Source: Pseudomonadota bacterium (GTDB taxonomy: Bacteria > Pseudomonadota > Gammaproteobacteria > Burkholderiales > Methylophilaceae). From it: 43,277 bases of DNA. The notes beneath the pieces were generated by a model. That model was not told where the DNA came from and searched no databases. It worked only from the letters and a program-made list of their open reading frames with translations. The translations under genes were made by a program, and so were the position numbers. Location: positions 1-43,277 of the forward strand of contig JAQCBB010000005.1 in the NCBI GenBank assembly GCA_027621535.1. Reading direction: 5' to 3'. This document shows positions 31,034 to 42,226 of the stretch, in pieces (position 1 is the first letter of the stretch; each line of letters begins with the position of its first letter).

Positions 31034-31665
31034 TGATAACTATTGCACTATCAAAAGGAAGAGTTTTCAAAGAAACAATTCCGCTTTTAGAATCTATAGG
31101 AATTACCATCAGTGAAGATCCTGATTCATCTCGAAAGCTCATTTTAAAAACAAATAATTTAAAAATAAGATTATTAATTGTTAGAGCTTCAGATGTCCCA
31201 ACTTATGTTGAATGTGGTGGAGCTGATTTAGGAATTGCGGGTAAAGATGTTTTAGATGAGTTTGTTTCGTCAAATATTTATCAATTATGTGACTTGAGGA
31301 TTGCTAAATGTCGGATGATGGTTGCGGGACCCAAAAATTTTAAATATCAAGAAGCTTTGAAACAAAAAACAAGATTGAAAATTGCCACTAAGTATACAAA
31401 AATTACAAAAGATTTTTTTTCTAAAAAAGGTATTCATATTGATTTAATAAAACTTTATGGATCAATGGAGCTTTCACCATTAGTTCAGATGAGTGATTTA
31501 ATTGTTGATTTAGTGGGCTCAGGAAAAACGCTGGAAGTAAATAACTTATTACCTTATGAAAAAATTTCTGATATTTCTTCACAGTTAATAGTTAACAAAG
31601 CATCACTGAAATCAAAATATGCAGATTTGCAACCGATCATTGATTTACTTAAAAGTAACGTTTAA
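31033..31665 (+). CDS. hisG: ATP phosphoribosyltransferase, short form
   Basis: [26 protein letters not shown]; 210 aa. Confidence 0.96.
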   Translation: MITIALSKGRVFKETIPLLESIGITISEDPDSSRKLILKTNNLKIRLLIVRASDVPTYVECGGADLGIAGKDVLDEFVSSNIYQLCDLRIAKCRMMVAGPKNFKYQEALKQKTRLKIATKYTKITKDFFSKKGIHIDLIKLYGSMELSPLVQMSDLIVDLVGSGKTLEVNNLLPYEKISDISSQLIVNKASLKSKYADLQPIIDLLKSNV

Positions 31666-32970
31666 ATGAATATTAAGCTTATAAAATTTGGAAATGATGA
31701 CTTTTATAAATCATTAAAATATTCACTTGCTTTAAATGAGCATGATAATTCTGAAATTCAGGCTGTTGTAAACAGTATCATTAAAGACATAAAAAAAAAT
31801 GGTGATTCAGCATTACTCTCTTATACAAAAAAATTTGATCATCTTGAGTCTAAATCATTATCAGAATTAGAATTGACCAAAGAAAGCCTTAAACAAGCAT
31901 ATGATTCATTAGATAGTTCGACTCAAAATGCACTAAATGAGTCTGCTCAGCGTATTAGAGATTATCATCAAAATCAGATACAAAATTCATGGGATTATGT
32001 TGAAGAGGATGGGACAAGGTTAGGCCAAAAAATTACAGCCATTGACTCAGTTGGATTATATGTTCCTGGTGGAAAAGCATCATACCCATCTTCAGTTCTT
32101 ATGAATGCTATTCCAGCTAAAGTCGCAGGAGTTAAAAATATAATAATGGTTGTCCCAACTCCTAATGGAGAAAGAAACTCTTTAGTTTTGGCAGCCGCTC
32201 ATGTAGTAAATGTAGATCGTGTTTTCACTATTGGCGGAGCCCAAGCTGTTGCAGCTCTTGCTTTTGGTACTGAGACAATTCCTCAAGTTGATAAAATTGT
32301 TGGTCCCGGTAATGCTTATGTTGCTGAAGCAAAAAGAATTGTATTTGGTACTGTTGGTATAGATATGATTGCCGGACCCTCAGAAATCTTGATAATAACT
32401 GACGGACACACTAATCCTGATTGGCTGGCTATGGATCTATTTTCTCAAGCTGAACATGATGAACTTGCACAATCGATCCTTATTTCCTCTGATAATTCTG
32501 TATTTGAAAAAGTCATTAAAAGCATGGAAAAATTAATTGATACAATGCCTAGGAAAAAAATAATTCAAACATCCCTTGAAAATCGAGGCTTATTTATTCA
32601 GGTAGATAATTTAAATGAAGCTGCCGAGGTCTCAAACTTTATATCCCCAGAGCACTTAGAATTATCGGTTAGTGAGCCGGATGATCTAATCAAAAAAATA
32701 AAACATGCAGGTGCTATTTTTATGGGAATCAATACTTGTGAGTCAGTAGGAGATTATTGTGCGGGTCCGAATCATGTTCTTCCAACATCGAGGACAGCAA
32801 GATTTTCATCACCACTTGGAGTTTATGACTTTCAAAAAAGATCAAGTATTATCAATTTATCATCAAAGGCAGCTTCGAGGCTTGGTAAGATTGCTTCAGT
32901 TATGGCTGAAGGTGAAGGCCTTTTTGCTCATGCGAGATCTGCTGATTATAGAGTAAAAATTGATGACTAA
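31666..32970 (+). CDS. hisD: Histidinol dehydrogenase
   Basis: [48 protein letters not shown]. Confidence 0.98.
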   Translation: MNIKLIKFGNDDFYKSLKYSLALNEHDNSEIQAVVNSIIKDIKKNGDSALLSYTKKFDHLESKSLSELELTKESLKQAYDSLDSSTQNALNESAQRIRDYHQNQIQNSWDYVEEDGTRLGQKITAIDSVGLYVPGGKASYPSSVLMNAIPAKVAGVKNIIMVVPTPNGERNSLVLAAAHVVNVDRVFTIGGAQAVAALAFGTETIPQVDKIVGPGNAYVAEAKRIVFGTVGIDMIAGPSEILIITDGHTNPDWLAMDLFSQAEHDELAQSILISSDNSVFEKVIKSMEKLIDTMPRKKIIQTSLENRGLFIQVDNLNEAAEVSNFISPEHLELSVSEPDDLIKKIKHAGAIFMGINTCESVGDYCAGPNHVLPTSRTARFSSPLGVYDFQKRSSIINLSSKAASRLGKIASVMAEGEGLFAHARSADYRVKIDD

Positions 32971-34030
32971 GTTTTGGAGCCATTTTGTGTCAAAACTTGA
33001 TCCTTATATTCCAGGAGAGCAGTCTCAAAAAAATATTCGATTAAAGTTAAATACTAATGAAAATCCTTTTCTACCCTCGCCAATAGTTTTAGATGAGATT
33101 ACAAATTTTGGTATTGATAAAATTAATCTGTATCCTGATCCTGAGTCAAATGAGTTATGTGAAGAAATAGCCAAATATCATCATTTATCAAAAGATCAGG
33201 TATTCGTTGGCAATGGGTCTGATGAGATTTTAGCTTTTATTTTTTATGGCTTATTTAAAAATAAAAAAAATCTTTTTTTCCCCAATATTACTTATAGCTT
33301 TTACCCTGTATATGCCAAATTATTTGATATTGATTTTAAAACGATCCCGTTAGATGGTAATTTTAAAATTAATTTATCAGACTACCAACAGTCAAATTCT
33401 GCAGTGATTTTCCCAAATCCAAATGCACCAACAAGTATTCCCTTGCCCTTAAAAAGTATTGAAAATTTTGTTGCGTTTAATGAGTCATCAATCATTGTTA
33501 TTGATGAGGCATATGTTGATTTCGGAACTGAATCAGCCGTTGCATTAGTTAATAATTTTCCCAATATTTTGGTAACGCGCTCCATGTCAAAATCAAGATC
33601 ATTGGCAGGACTTAGGGTGGGCTATGCAGTTGGCTCATCAGAATTAATCGATGGTTTAAAAAGAGTAAAAAATAGTTTTAATTCGTACCCAGTTGATCGC
33701 ATTGCGCAAAAAGCATCAATAGCATCTTTCAAAGATGATAATTATTTTAGAGAGAGATGCAATCAAATCATAGAAATTAGAGAAAATTTTTCAACTAATT
33801 TGCAAATACTAGGTTTTGAAGTATTTCAATCTGGAGGAAATTTTGTTTTCACCAAGCCACCCAGTAATAATAATGCCGAAGATCTTTACATAGCTTTAAA
33901 AGATTTGGGTATCCTAGTTAGGTTTTTTAAAGAACCTAAAATAATTTCATCTTATTTAAGAATTACAATTGGAACGTCTGAGCAGATGAATTTATTGTTG
34001 AGCGAATTAAAAAAATTAATCGATCAGTAG
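32963..34030 (+). CDS. hisC: Histidinol-phosphate aminotransferase
   Basis: [36 protein letters not shown]. Confidence 0.96.
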   Translation: MTKFWSHFVSKLDPYIPGEQSQKNIRLKLNTNENPFLPSPIVLDEITNFGIDKINLYPDPESNELCEEIAKYHHLSKDQVFVGNGSDEILAFIFYGLFKNKKNLFFPNITYSFYPVYAKLFDIDFKTIPLDGNFKINLSDYQQSNSAVIFPNPNAPTSIPLPLKSIENFVAFNESSIIVIDEAYVDFGTESAVALVNNFPNILVTRSMSKSRSLAGLRVGYAVGSSELIDGLKRVKNSFNSYPVDRIAQKASIASFKDDNYFRERCNQIIEIRENFSTNLQILGFEVFQSGGNFVFTKPPSNNNAEDLYIALKDLGILVRFFKEPKIISSYLRITIGTSEQMNLLLSELKKLIDQ

Positions 34031-34083
34031 GATTCGGGCTGATAATAAGTTAAAATTTCATTTAAAATTTCGTATAAATAATT

Positions 34084-34674
34084 ATGCAAAGAAAATCGAC
34101 TGTTGATAGAAATACAAAAGAAACGCAAATTAGTGTTTCACTCAATTTGGACGGTTCCGGAGACAGTAAATTAAATTCAGGTATTGGCTTCTTAGATCAT
34201 ATGCTTGACCAAATTGCACGGCACGGATTATTTGATCTTCATGTAAACGCGAAGGGCGACCTCCATATCGATGCACACCATACTGTTGAGGATATTGGTA
34301 TTACTCTTGGCCAAGCGTTCAATCAAGCCATTGGTGATAAGAAAGGTATTACCCGATACGGATATGCTTATGCTCCATTGGATGAGGCCATGTCAAGAGT
34401 GGTGGTTGATATTTCAGGAAGGCCTGGCTTAGTTCTTCATTCTGATTTTAAAAGGGCTGTTGTTGGTGAGTTTGATGTGGATTTGATTTACGAATTCTTT
34501 CAAGGCTTTGTTAATCATGCTCTTATAACTTTGCATATCGATAATATTCGAGGAGATAATGCTCATCATCAAATTGAGACAATTTTTAAGGCTTTTGCAA
34601 GAGCGTTAAGAACTGCTGTTAAAATCGATTCGAGACAAGCTGATCAACTACCATCAACAAAAGGGGCATTATAG
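34084..34674 (+). CDS. hisB: Imidazoleglycerol-phosphate dehydratase
   Basis: [47 protein letters not shown]. Confidence 0.98.
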   Translation: MQRKSTVDRNTKETQISVSLNLDGSGDSKLNSGIGFLDHMLDQIARHGLFDLHVNAKGDLHIDAHHTVEDIGITLGQAFNQAIGDKKGITRYGYAYAPLDEAMSRVVVDISGRPGLVLHSDFKRAVVGEFDVDLIYEFFQGFVNHALITLHIDNIRGDNAHHQIETIFKAFARALRTAVKIDSRQADQLPSTKGAL

Positions 34675-34683
34675 GGTTCGTTC

Positions 34684-35298
34684 ATGATAGCCATTGTCGA
34701 TTATGGAATGGGCAACCTCAGATCTGTTTATAACGCTTTTAGAAAAGTCTCTCCCAACTTAAAAGTCTGTGTTACCTCTGATCTAAAGTTAATTCAATCA
34801 GCCGAACGTATAGTTTTTCCTGGACAAGGAGCTATGCCGGATTGTGTGCGAGAATTAGCAAACAGAAATCTAACTGAGACAATTATTGACGCAGCAAAAA
34901 ACAAACCTTTTTTGGGAATTTGTATTGGGCTTCAAATGTTAAATGACTTTTCTGAGGAGGGGAGTGTTCCAGGTCTTGGAATTATTCCTGGACGGGTACG
35001 AAAATTTAAGACAAAAAATCATTTTAATAAAGTACCGCATATGGGATGGAATAAAGTTTATCGCAAAAACAATCACTTTATGTGGAATGGTATAAACAAT
35101 AATGAAAGATTCTATTTTGTACATAGCTACTTTGTCGAGCCAAAAGATCAAAGTTTATCTGCCGCTGAAACAATTTATGAACATCCATTTTGCTGTGCAA
35201 TAAGCAAAGATAATATTTTTGCTGTCCAATTTCATCCTGAGAAGAGCTCTTTAGCAGGACTACAATTATTAAAAAACTTTACACGGTGGAGTATTTAA
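34684..35298 (+). CDS. hisH: Imidazole glycerol phosphate synthase, glutaminase subunit
   Basis: IVDYGMGNLRSV, FLGICIGLQML, FVHSYF, QFHPEKSS. Confidence 0.97.
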   Translation: MIAIVDYGMGNLRSVYNAFRKVSPNLKVCVTSDLKLIQSAERIVFPGQGAMPDCVRELANRNLTETIIDAAKNKPFLGICIGLQMLNDFSEEGSVPGLGIIPGRVRKFKTKNHFNKVPHMGWNKVYRKNNHFMWNGINNNERFYFVHSYFVEPKDQSLSAAETIYEHPFCCAISKDNIFAVQFHPEKSSLAGLQLLKNFTRWSI

Positions 35299-35301
35299 AC
35301 T

Positions 35302-36039
35302 ATGCAAGTTATTCCTGCAATTGATTTAAAAGAAGGAAAGTGTGTTCGACTCAAACAAGGCTTAATGAACCAAGCAACAATTTTTTCAGAGCATCCAGCA
35401 GAGATGGCAAAACTATGGAAATCAAAAGGTGCTCGCCGTCTTCACCTTGTCGATTTGGATGGAGCATTCGCTGGGCAACAAAAAAATTTATCAATCATTA
35501 AAGAAGTAATTCAAGAGATGGGTGATATCCCAATTCAGCTTGGTGGGGGTATTAGAAATCTTGATGCTGTAGAAAACTTAATAAATATTGGTATTGATTC
35601 TGTGATTATTGGAACAGCTGCAATAACTAATCCAGGTTTTTTACATGAGGCATGTTTTGCCTTTCCTGGACAAGTAATTGTTGGCCTAGATGCAAAAGAT
35701 GGAGAAGTGGCAATTAATGGTTGGGCAAAGTTAACTGGGCATAGTGTTTTTGAAATGGCAAAAAAATTTGAAGATTACGGAGTCGCTTCAATTATATATA
35801 CAGATATTGGTCGAGATGGCATGCTTCAAGGAATAAATATTGATGCTACCGTAAAGCTTGCGGAAAATGGAAATGTACCAATTATTGCAAGTGGGGGGTT
35901 ATCAGATATTACAGATATTGAAAATTTATGTGCGGTTGCCAATGTTGGTATAAAGGGTGTGATTGCTGGAAGATCCATATATGAGGGTACCCTAGATTTC
36001 GAAAAAGCAAATCAACTTGCAGAGAGATTAACGGGATGA
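35302..36039 (+). CDS. hisA: ProFAR isomerase
   Basis: [38 protein letters not shown]. Confidence 0.97.
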   Translation: MQVIPAIDLKEGKCVRLKQGLMNQATIFSEHPAEMAKLWKSKGARRLHLVDLDGAFAGQQKNLSIIKEVIQEMGDIPIQLGGGIRNLDAVENLINIGIDSVIIGTAAITNPGFLHEACFAFPGQVIVGLDAKDGEVAINGWAKLTGHSVFEMAKKFEDYGVASIIYTDIGRDGMLQGINIDATVKLAENGNVPIIASGGLSDITDIENLCAVANVGIKGVIAGRSIYEGTLDFEKANQLAERLTG

Positions 36040-36043
36040 TCAC

Positions 36044-36796
36044 GTGTTAGCAAAAAGAATCATCCCATGTTTAGATGTCACGGATGGCCGAGTTGTCAAA
36101 GGCGTCAATTTTGTTGACCTTATTGATGCTGGTGATCCAGTAGAAATTGCAAAAAAATACAATGATCAAGGAGCAGATGAGCTAACTTTTCTTGATATTA
36201 CAGCAAGCTCTGATAATAGGGGTTTTATCATTGATATTATTGAGAGAGTGGCGGAGCAAGTTTTTATTCCTCTAACTGTGGGTGGAGGGGTGAGAGGGAT
36301 AAATGATATCAGAACCCTCTTAAACGCCGGGGCTGATAAAATAAGTATTAATACTGCTGCAATTCATAATCCATCTTTAGTATCACAAGTCTCACAAAAA
36401 TTTGGCTCGCAATGTATTGTGGTAGCTATTGATGCAAAAAAAGTAAATAATCATTGGGAGGTATTTACTCACGGTGGAAGAAATCCAACAGGAATAAATG
36501 CCGTAAAATGGGCAAAAGAAATGGTGAATCGTGGGGCAGGGGAATTATTAATTACAAGCATGGATCGAGATGGTACTAAGTCAGGATTTGATAATGAATT
36601 AAACTTATCTATTTCATCAGAAGTTGATGTTCCAATTATTGCCTCGGGGGGGGTTGGAAATTTAGATGACCTAGTAAATGGTATTGTGCAAGGAAAAGCC
36701 GATGCAGTTTTAGCGGCGAGTATTTTTCACTTTGGAGAATTTACTATTGAGGAGGCAAAAAAATATATGAGAGAAAATTTTATTGAGGTACGCTAA
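36044..36796 (+). CDS. hisF: Imidazole glycerol phosphate synthase, cyclase subunit
   Basis: [31 protein letters not shown] start. Confidence 0.97.
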   Translation: MLAKRIIPCLDVTDGRVVKGVNFVDLIDAGDPVEIAKKYNDQGADELTFLDITASSDNRGFIIDIIERVAEQVFIPLTVGGGVRGINDIRTLLNAGADKISINTAAIHNPSLVSQVSQKFGSQCIVVAIDAKKVNNHWEVFTHGGRNPTGINAVKWAKEMVNRGAGELLITSMDRDGTKSGFDNELNLSISSEVDVPIIASGGVGNLDDLVNGIVQGKADAVLAASIFHFGEFTIEEAKKYMRENFIEVR

Positions 36797-37185
36797 TGAA
36801 GATTATTGAACTTATCAAATGGAATGAACAAGGCTTAGTTCCAGTAATTATTCAGGATACATTTACCAATAAAATTTTAATGATGGCATGGATGAATTCA
36901 GATGCATTGGCAAAAACAATTAAAACTAAGCAGTGCTATTTTTTTTCCAGATCAAGAAATAAATTATGGTTAAAAGGAGAGGATTCAGGGCACATTCATT
37001 TTGTTGAAAGTATTCTTGCTGATTGTGATTTTGATACTCTTTTAATTAAAGTTAATGTCGATAATAAAATTTCATGCCATACAGGAAGAAATTCATGCTT
37101 TTTCAACCAAGTTACAAATAATGGCGATACAATAAATATCGTTGAAGATATATTAAAAGATCCAAAAGAGATTTATAAAAAATAA
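36796..37185 (+). CDS. hisI: Phosphoribosyl-AMP cyclohydrolase
   Basis: MMAWMNSDAL, FFSRSRNKLWLKGEDSGH, CHTGRNSCF. Confidence 0.95.
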   Translation: MKIIELIKWNEQGLVPVIIQDTFTNKILMMAWMNSDALAKTIKTKQCYFFSRSRNKLWLKGEDSGHIHFVESILADCDFDTLLIKVNVDNKISCHTGRNSCFFNQVTNNGDTINIVEDILKDPKEIYKK

Positions 37186-37189
37186 AAAT

Positions 37190-37504
37190 ATGAATTATTT
37201 AACTGATTTACAAAAAATTATCCAATCTAAAAAAAATGTAGACCCAGATCAATCTTATACAGCGCAACTTTTTTTTAAAGGATTGGAAGAAATACAAAAA
37301 AAATTTGGTGAGGAAGCAATTGAATTAATTATTGCATCAGCTAGCAAAAATAAAACTCAAATTATTTATGAGGGTGCGGATGTGATATTTCATTTGATGG
37401 TTCTTTTAACCGAAAATAATATTTCGATTGAAGAAGTTGTGGAAGAATTAAAAAAAAGATCTGGTGTATCTGGTTTAGAAGAAAAATCCAATAGGAAAAA
37501 ATAA
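37190..37504 (+). CDS. hisE: Phosphoribosyl-ATP pyrophosphatase
   Basis: SYTAQLFFKGLEEIQKKFGEEAIELIIA. Confidence 0.94.
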   Translation: MNYLTDLQKIIQSKKNVDPDQSYTAQLFFKGLEEIQKKFGEEAIELIIASASKNKTQIIYEGADVIFHLMVLLTENNISIEEVVEELKKRSGVSGLEEKSNRKK

Positions 37505-37845
37505 TGGATTCATGTATCTTTTGCAAAATTGTTAAAAAAGAGATACCGGCAACTATCATTTATGAAGATGATAAATTTATTGCTTTCAATGACATCAATC
37601 CAATTGATAGGATTCATTTTTTAATTATTCCAAAAATTCACATTATTAATCTAATTGCAGCTGAAGATGAAAAGATTGATTTTAGTATCTTTGGTGAAAT
37701 GTTGAAGTTAGCTGCTGTTTTATCAAAAAAGCAAGGACTGGAGGGATTTAGAACAATGATTAATTCAGGAAAAAAAGGTGGACAAGAGGTTTTCCACATT
37801 CATTTTCATGTATATGGCGGTAGCAACCGTTTGAAAAAAATTTAA
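37504..37845 (+). CDS. hinT: HIT family hydrolase (HinT-like)
   Basis: CIFCKIVKKEIPATIIYEDD; HIHFHVYGG histidine triad. Confidence 0.94.
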   Translation: MDSCIFCKIVKKEIPATIIYEDDKFIAFNDINPIDRIHFLIIPKIHIINLIAAEDEKIDFSIFGEMLKLAAVLSKKQGLEGFRTMINSGKKGGQEVFHIHFHVYGGSNRLKKI

Positions 37846-37855
37846 GGAGCTTGGT

Positions 37856-38005
37856 ATGCCTGGAATAAAAGAGTTACTCGTAATCTTGGTTGTTGTTTTA
37901 ATAATTTTTGGTGCAGGGCGATTAAAAAATATTGGCAAAGACCTTGGTGTCGCAATTAAAAATTTCAAAGATGGACTCTCGGATCAGTCTGATAAAAAAA
38001 AATAA
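37856..38005 (+). CDS. tatA: Twin-arginine translocase subunit TatA (49 aa; missing from the ORF track)
   Basis: Hand translation MPGIKELLVILVVVLIIFGAGRLKNIGKDLGVAIKNFKDGLSDQSDKKK*, upstream AGGAG; TatA amphipathic-helix pattern. Confidence 0.93.
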   Translation: MPGIKELLVILVVVLIIFGAGRLKNIGKDLGVAIKNFKDGLSDQSDKKK

Positions 38006-38008
38006 TTA

Positions 38009-38227
38009 ATGTTTGATATTTCTTTTTCCGAGTTTGTTTTATCCATAATAGTGTTTATTATTTTTGTTAATCCAAAAAAAATACCTGAAATTGGAAGAAT
38101 GTTCGGGCGTTTTTTAAAAAAAACTAATAGCTTATTTTTTGATGTCAAAGAAGAAATTTATAGAGAAGAAACGTTTAAAAAGCTAAAAAAAATTGAAAAA
38201 GAGATTTTTTCAAAAAATGAAAAATAA
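38009..38227 (+). CDS. tatB: Twin-arginine translocase subunit TatB
   Basis: MFDISFSEFVLSIIVFIIFVNPKKIPEIGRMFGRFLKK. Confidence 0.9.
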   Translation: MFDISFSEFVLSIIVFIIFVNPKKIPEIGRMFGRFLKKTNSLFFDVKEEIYREETFKKLKKIEKEIFSKNEK

Positions 38228-38933
38228 ATTTAGCTACCTTGATCATTTTTTCATTTTAAAAAAAGTCTTAATAAGGGTGTTAGTCCTTTTTGCTATAGTT
38301 TTTTCCATCTTTTTTTATTTTCATGAGTTTGTGTTTAATTTCTTTTCACAACCGTTACAATTATCTTTAAAAAGTACTCACGGAGAAGTCATAGCAACCC
38401 AACTCTTATCTACATTCGTTGTGCCTCTTAAGTTGTCAATGTTATCCTCTTTTTATTTAATTTTTCCTTACATTATTGGTGAAATTTGGTTTTTTATTAA
38501 ACCAGGTCTTTATGACGATGAAAAAAAATTTATAAAAAACATTTTAATGATCAGCATGACGCTAGTGTTTGTTGCTTTTTGTTTTTGTTTTTACTTAGTA
38601 TTTCCTCAAGTTATTTTATTTTTTATCAACTTTGCACCTGAAGGTTTAAGTTTAAAAATAGATATTAATTTCTATCTTGACCTTTTAATTAATTTAATTT
38701 TTGCATTTACGGTCGCCTTTCAAATTCCAATTATTGTTTTATTCCTTATTCATTTAAAGATCATAAGCGCTATAAAAATAAAAAAAATGCGTCCGTATAT
38801 TTACGTCCTTGTATTTATTTTTTCTGCTGTTTTAACCCCCCCAGACGTTCTTTCACAGATTTTATTAGCACTTCCGATGATTTTTTTATTTGAGTTTGGT
38901 TTATTTATTTCAAATTTTTTTGAAAAAAAATAA
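38217..38933 (+). CDS. tatC: Twin-arginine translocase subunit TatC
   Basis: Six-TM TatC; F-hydrophobic PFIIGEIWFFIKPGLYDDEKK-like segment, VLTPPDVLSQILLALPM; start refined to MKNKFSYL. Confidence 0.92.
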   Translation: MKNKFSYLDHFFILKKVLIRVLVLFAIVFSIFFYFHEFVFNFFSQPLQLSLKSTHGEVIATQLLSTFVVPLKLSMLSSFYLIFPYIIGEIWFFIKPGLYDDEKKFIKNILMISMTLVFVAFCFCFYLVFPQVILFFINFAPEGLSLKIDINFYLDLLINLIFAFTVAFQIPIIVLFLIHLKIISAIKIKKMRPYIYVLVFIFSAVLTPPDVLSQILLALPMIFLFEFGLFISNFFEKK

Positions 38934-38951
38934 AGATAAGTCAATTCTTCC

Positions 38952-38981
38952 TTGAACTTAATGAGCTAATTTTTGTATAAT
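38952..38981 (+). promoter_or_regulatory. Sigma70-like promoter for petABC
   Basis: TTGAAC (38952-38957) - 18 bp - TATAAT (38976-38981); RBS AAGGA before ATG 39023. Confidence 0.6.
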
Positions 38982-39022
38982 GTTACCTCTTCTAATCTAG
39001 CTTGTTTCTCAAAAGGAAATTA

Positions 39023-39628
39023 ATGTCCAAAAAGCATAATGGTTTTGACAAAGACCGAAGAAAATTTTTGTTGACAGCCACGGCTGTTACAGGTGCAGTA
39101 GGTATCAGTGCCGCAGGTATTCCCTTTGTAACAAGTATGAAACCCAGTGAGAAAGCTAAGGCCGCTGGCGCATCTATTGCTGTAGATACCAGTAAAATCG
39201 AAAAGGGTAGTTTATTGACTTCGGAATGGCGAGGACAGCCTGTATGGATTCTTAATCGAACTGAATATATGGTTAAGGGTCTATCAAAAATGGAAAAAAA
39301 TTTAGCTGATCCACAACTCAAGGTAACTTCACAGCAACCTAAATATTGCCAAAATCTTACAAGATCAATTAAGCCTGATCTATTGGTTGTGGTTGGAATT
39401 TGTACACATTTAGGATGCTCTCCAACAGCAAAACTTCAGCCAAAGGGGGATATGGGTGATGATTGGACCGGAGGATTCTTTTGTCCATGTCATGGATCAA
39501 AGTTTGATTTAGCAGGTCGAGTATATAAAGGATCGCCTGCTCCAACTAATTTGGTAGTTCCTCCCCATAAATATATTGATGAAAAAACTATTTTAATTGG
39601 CGAAGACCAAAAGGAAGAAACGTTATGA
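39023..39628 (+). CDS. petA: Ubiquinol-cytochrome c reductase Rieske iron-sulfur subunit
   Basis: Tat-type N-terminus DRRKFLL; CTHLGC and CPCHGS cluster motifs. Confidence 0.97.
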   Translation: MSKKHNGFDKDRRKFLLTATAVTGAVGISAAGIPFVTSMKPSEKAKAAGASIAVDTSKIEKGSLLTSEWRGQPVWILNRTEYMVKGLSKMEKNLADPQLKVTSQQPKYCQNLTRSIKPDLLVVVGICTHLGCSPTAKLQPKGDMGDDWTGGFFCPCHGSKFDLAGRVYKGSPAPTNLVVPPHKYIDEKTILIGEDQKEETL

Positions 39629-40905
39629 AAAGAAAGACTAACTTGATGACATGGGTTGATGAAAGACTCCCTGTCTCATCATTTATTAAAAACCATCTAA
39701 CTCAATACTACGCCCCTAAAAACTTTAACTTTTTATATTTTTTTGGCGCTCTTGCCATTGTACTTTTTGCGCTTCAGATCTTAACAGGTATCTTCTTGAC
39801 GATGCATTATAAGCCAGATGCTTTGTACGCTTTTGCCTCAGTAGAATACATTATGAGAGATGTTTCATTTGGGTGGGTTATTAGATACATGCATTCAACC
39901 GGAGCATCATTATTCTTTGTGGTGATTTACATGCATATGTTTAGAGCGATTATATATGGTTCTTATAAACAACCCCGTGAATTGTTGTGGATATTTGGAG
40001 TTTTGATGTTTTTATTATTGATGGCGGAAGCATTTTTTGGCTATCTTTTGCCATGGGGCCAAATGTCATACTGGGGCGCACTGGTTATTGTAAATCTCTT
40101 TGCAACAGTTCCATTTATTGGTCCAGATCTTGCTGAGTGGGTAAGAGGAGATTATCTTGTATCTGACGCAACATTAAATCGTTTTTTTGCATTTCACGTT
40201 ATTGCTCTTCCCTTAGCTTTGGCAGGCTTGATCTTCCTGCATTTAGCAGCCCTTCATTCGGTGGGTTCAAATAATCCAGATGGGATTGAAATTAAACAAA
40301 CTAAAGATAAAAAAACCGGAATACCCCTAGATGGGATTCCATTTCATCCTTATTACACTGTTAAAGACCTCATTGGTTTGACCGTTTTTCTTATAGTATT
40401 CACTGCAATCATTTTTTTCATGCCAGAAGTTGGCGGTTACTTTTTGGAGCATAATAATTTTGTTCCCGCAAATCCATTAGTGACCCCAGCACATATTGCT
40501 CCTGTTTGGTATTTCACTCCCTTTTATTCTATTCTTCGAGCAGTACCTCCTATCTTTAATAGTCAGTTTCCGGGAGTTGCTGCTATGGGGGCAGCAGTGC
40601 TGATATTATTTATCCTTCCATGGTTGGACAAAAGTAAAGTTAAATCGATAAGATACAAAGGCACTTTATATAAAAAATGGTTAGCCGCTTTTGTTCTAAG
40701 TTTTTTGATTTTAGGCTATTTGGGAACAGTGCCTTCAAATATTTGGGGACAAATTCCAAGTTTTATTCCATTACTAGGGGGGCTTGATTTGGCAACTTTT
40801 GTTGCGCGAATATTTACGATTATTTATTTTGCGTTTTTTGTTCTCATGCCTTTTTACAGTAAAAAAGATAAAACGAAGCCAGTACCAAAAAGGGTTACAT
40901 CTTAA
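39625..40905 (+). CDS. petB: Cytochrome b (bc1 complex)
   Basis: GYLLPWGQMSYWGA, HSTGASLFF, HFHP-like and PVWYFTPFYSILRAVP. Confidence 0.98.
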   Translation: MKRKTNLMTWVDERLPVSSFIKNHLTQYYAPKNFNFLYFFGALAIVLFALQILTGIFLTMHYKPDALYAFASVEYIMRDVSFGWVIRYMHSTGASLFFVVIYMHMFRAIIYGSYKQPRELLWIFGVLMFLLLMAEAFFGYLLPWGQMSYWGALVIVNLFATVPFIGPDLAEWVRGDYLVSDATLNRFFAFHVIALPLALAGLIFLHLAALHSVGSNNPDGIEIKQTKDKKTGIPLDGIPFHPYYTVKDLIGLTVFLIVFTAIIFFMPEVGGYFLEHNNFVPANPLVTPAHIAPVWYFTPFYSILRAVPPIFNSQFPGVAAMGAAVLILFILPWLDKSKVKSIRYKGTLYKKWLAAFVLSFLILGYLGTVPSNIWGQIPSFIPLLGGLDLATFVARIFTIIYFAFFVLMPFYSKKDKTKPVPKRVTS

Positions 40906-41612
40906 TGAAAAAAAACTTTCTTATTATAGTAATATTTATATTTCCATTTTTCATATGGAACACCTCTCATGCTGAAGATGGATCTTTTCATTTAGATAAT
41001 GCAAAAATTGACTTAGATAACCAACAGTCTTTGCAGCGGGGTGCAAGAAATTTTATCAACTACTGTTTAAATTGTCACAGCGCAAATTATATGCGTTACA
41101 ACAGACTTCAGGATATTGGTTTGTCAGAAGATGAAATCAATAAAAATCTATTATTCACTGCTGACAAATCGGGTGAACTCATGAATATTTCTATGGATAG
41201 CGATGAAGCAAAAAAGTGGTTTGGTGCTAACCCTCCTAATTTGACAGTAACAGCTCGTTCAAGAGGTAAAGACTGGATTTATACTTATCTTCGAACTTTT
41301 TATATCGATGAGTCTAGAGAGTTGGGTTGGAATAATCTTGTTTATCCAAATGCAGCAATGCCTCATGTCTTATGGGAGCTGCAGGGTATACAGGTATATG
41401 AAAATAATGAATTATCCTTATTTAAAGCTGGTGTATTATCCGAACAAGAGTATGATCAATTCGTTTTGGATACAACAAATTATATGGTTTTTATGGCTGA
41501 ACCTGCAAAATTGGTAAGGCATAAAATAGGTTACTTTGTCTTAGGATTTTTGGTGATTCTTTTGATTTTAGTAATCAATTTAAAAAGAGAATTTTGGAAA
41601 GATATTAAATAA
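40905..41612 (+). CDS. petC: Cytochrome c1 (bc1 complex)
   Basis: CLNCHSANYMRYNRL; PPNLTVTARSRGKDWIYTYLRTFY; C-terminal TM. Confidence 0.97.
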   Translation: MKKNFLIIVIFIFPFFIWNTSHAEDGSFHLDNAKIDLDNQQSLQRGARNFINYCLNCHSANYMRYNRLQDIGLSEDEINKNLLFTADKSGELMNISMDSDEAKKWFGANPPNLTVTARSRGKDWIYTYLRTFYIDESRELGWNNLVYPNAAMPHVLWELQGIQVYENNELSLFKAGVLSEQEYDQFVLDTTNYMVFMAEPAKLVRHKIGYFVLGFLVILLILVINLKREFWKDIK

Positions 41613-41617
41613 TTATG

Positions 41618-42214
41618 ATGAAGTTATTCTCACACTCGACAGATTCATTTAGTCACAGATGCAGAATTGTGTTGTTTGAAAAAGGTATGGATTTTGAGGT
41701 TATCGATGTTGACCTTGATAATAAGCCTGAGGAATTAACAACCTTAAGTCCTTACGTGGATACACCAGTTTTAATTGAAAGAAATTTAGTTTTAACTGAT
41801 CCGAATATTATTAACGAATATATTGATGAGAGATTCCCTCATCCACAGCTCATGCCACCTGATCCAATTATGAGAGCTCGTGCAAGATTGTTTTTAAAAG
41901 ACTTTGAAAGTCAACTTTTTATTCACATGATTGATTTAGAGTCTGACGATGACACAAAAAAAACTAAGGCTAAAAAAGTCATCACAGAAGGATTGCTTCA
42001 ATTGGTTCCAATTTTGAATAGACAACCTTATCTTTTGTATGATGAGTATTCCATGCTAGATGTTGCTATGGCTCCGCTCCTTTGGCGTTTAGATTTTTAT
42101 GGAATTAAATTACCAGTTAGTGCTAAGCCTCTTATGAAATACGCAGACTCATTATTCACCCGTCCTCTGTTTGATGAAGCATTGACGCCTGCTGAAAAGG
42201 CAATGAAATCATAA
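41618..42214 (+). CDS. sspA: Stringent starvation protein A (GST fold)
   Basis: SHRCRIVLFEKGMDFEVIDVDLDNKPEEL, VLTDPNIINEYIDERFPHPQLMP. Confidence 0.94.
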   Translation: MKLFSHSTDSFSHRCRIVLFEKGMDFEVIDVDLDNKPEELTTLSPYVDTPVLIERNLVLTDPNIINEYIDERFPHPQLMPPDPIMRARARLFLKDFESQLFIHMIDLESDDDTKKTKAKKVITEGLLQLVPILNRQPYLLYDEYSMLDVAMAPLLWRLDFYGIKLPVSAKPLMKYADSLFTRPLFDEALTPAEKAMKS

Positions 42215-42226
42215 TAATTTAGTTTG

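Noticed and set aside
34031-34083. Direct repeat AAAATTTC in the hisC-hisB gap as a regulatory element
   Set aside because: Short and AT-only; expected by chance at this base composition, no good -35.
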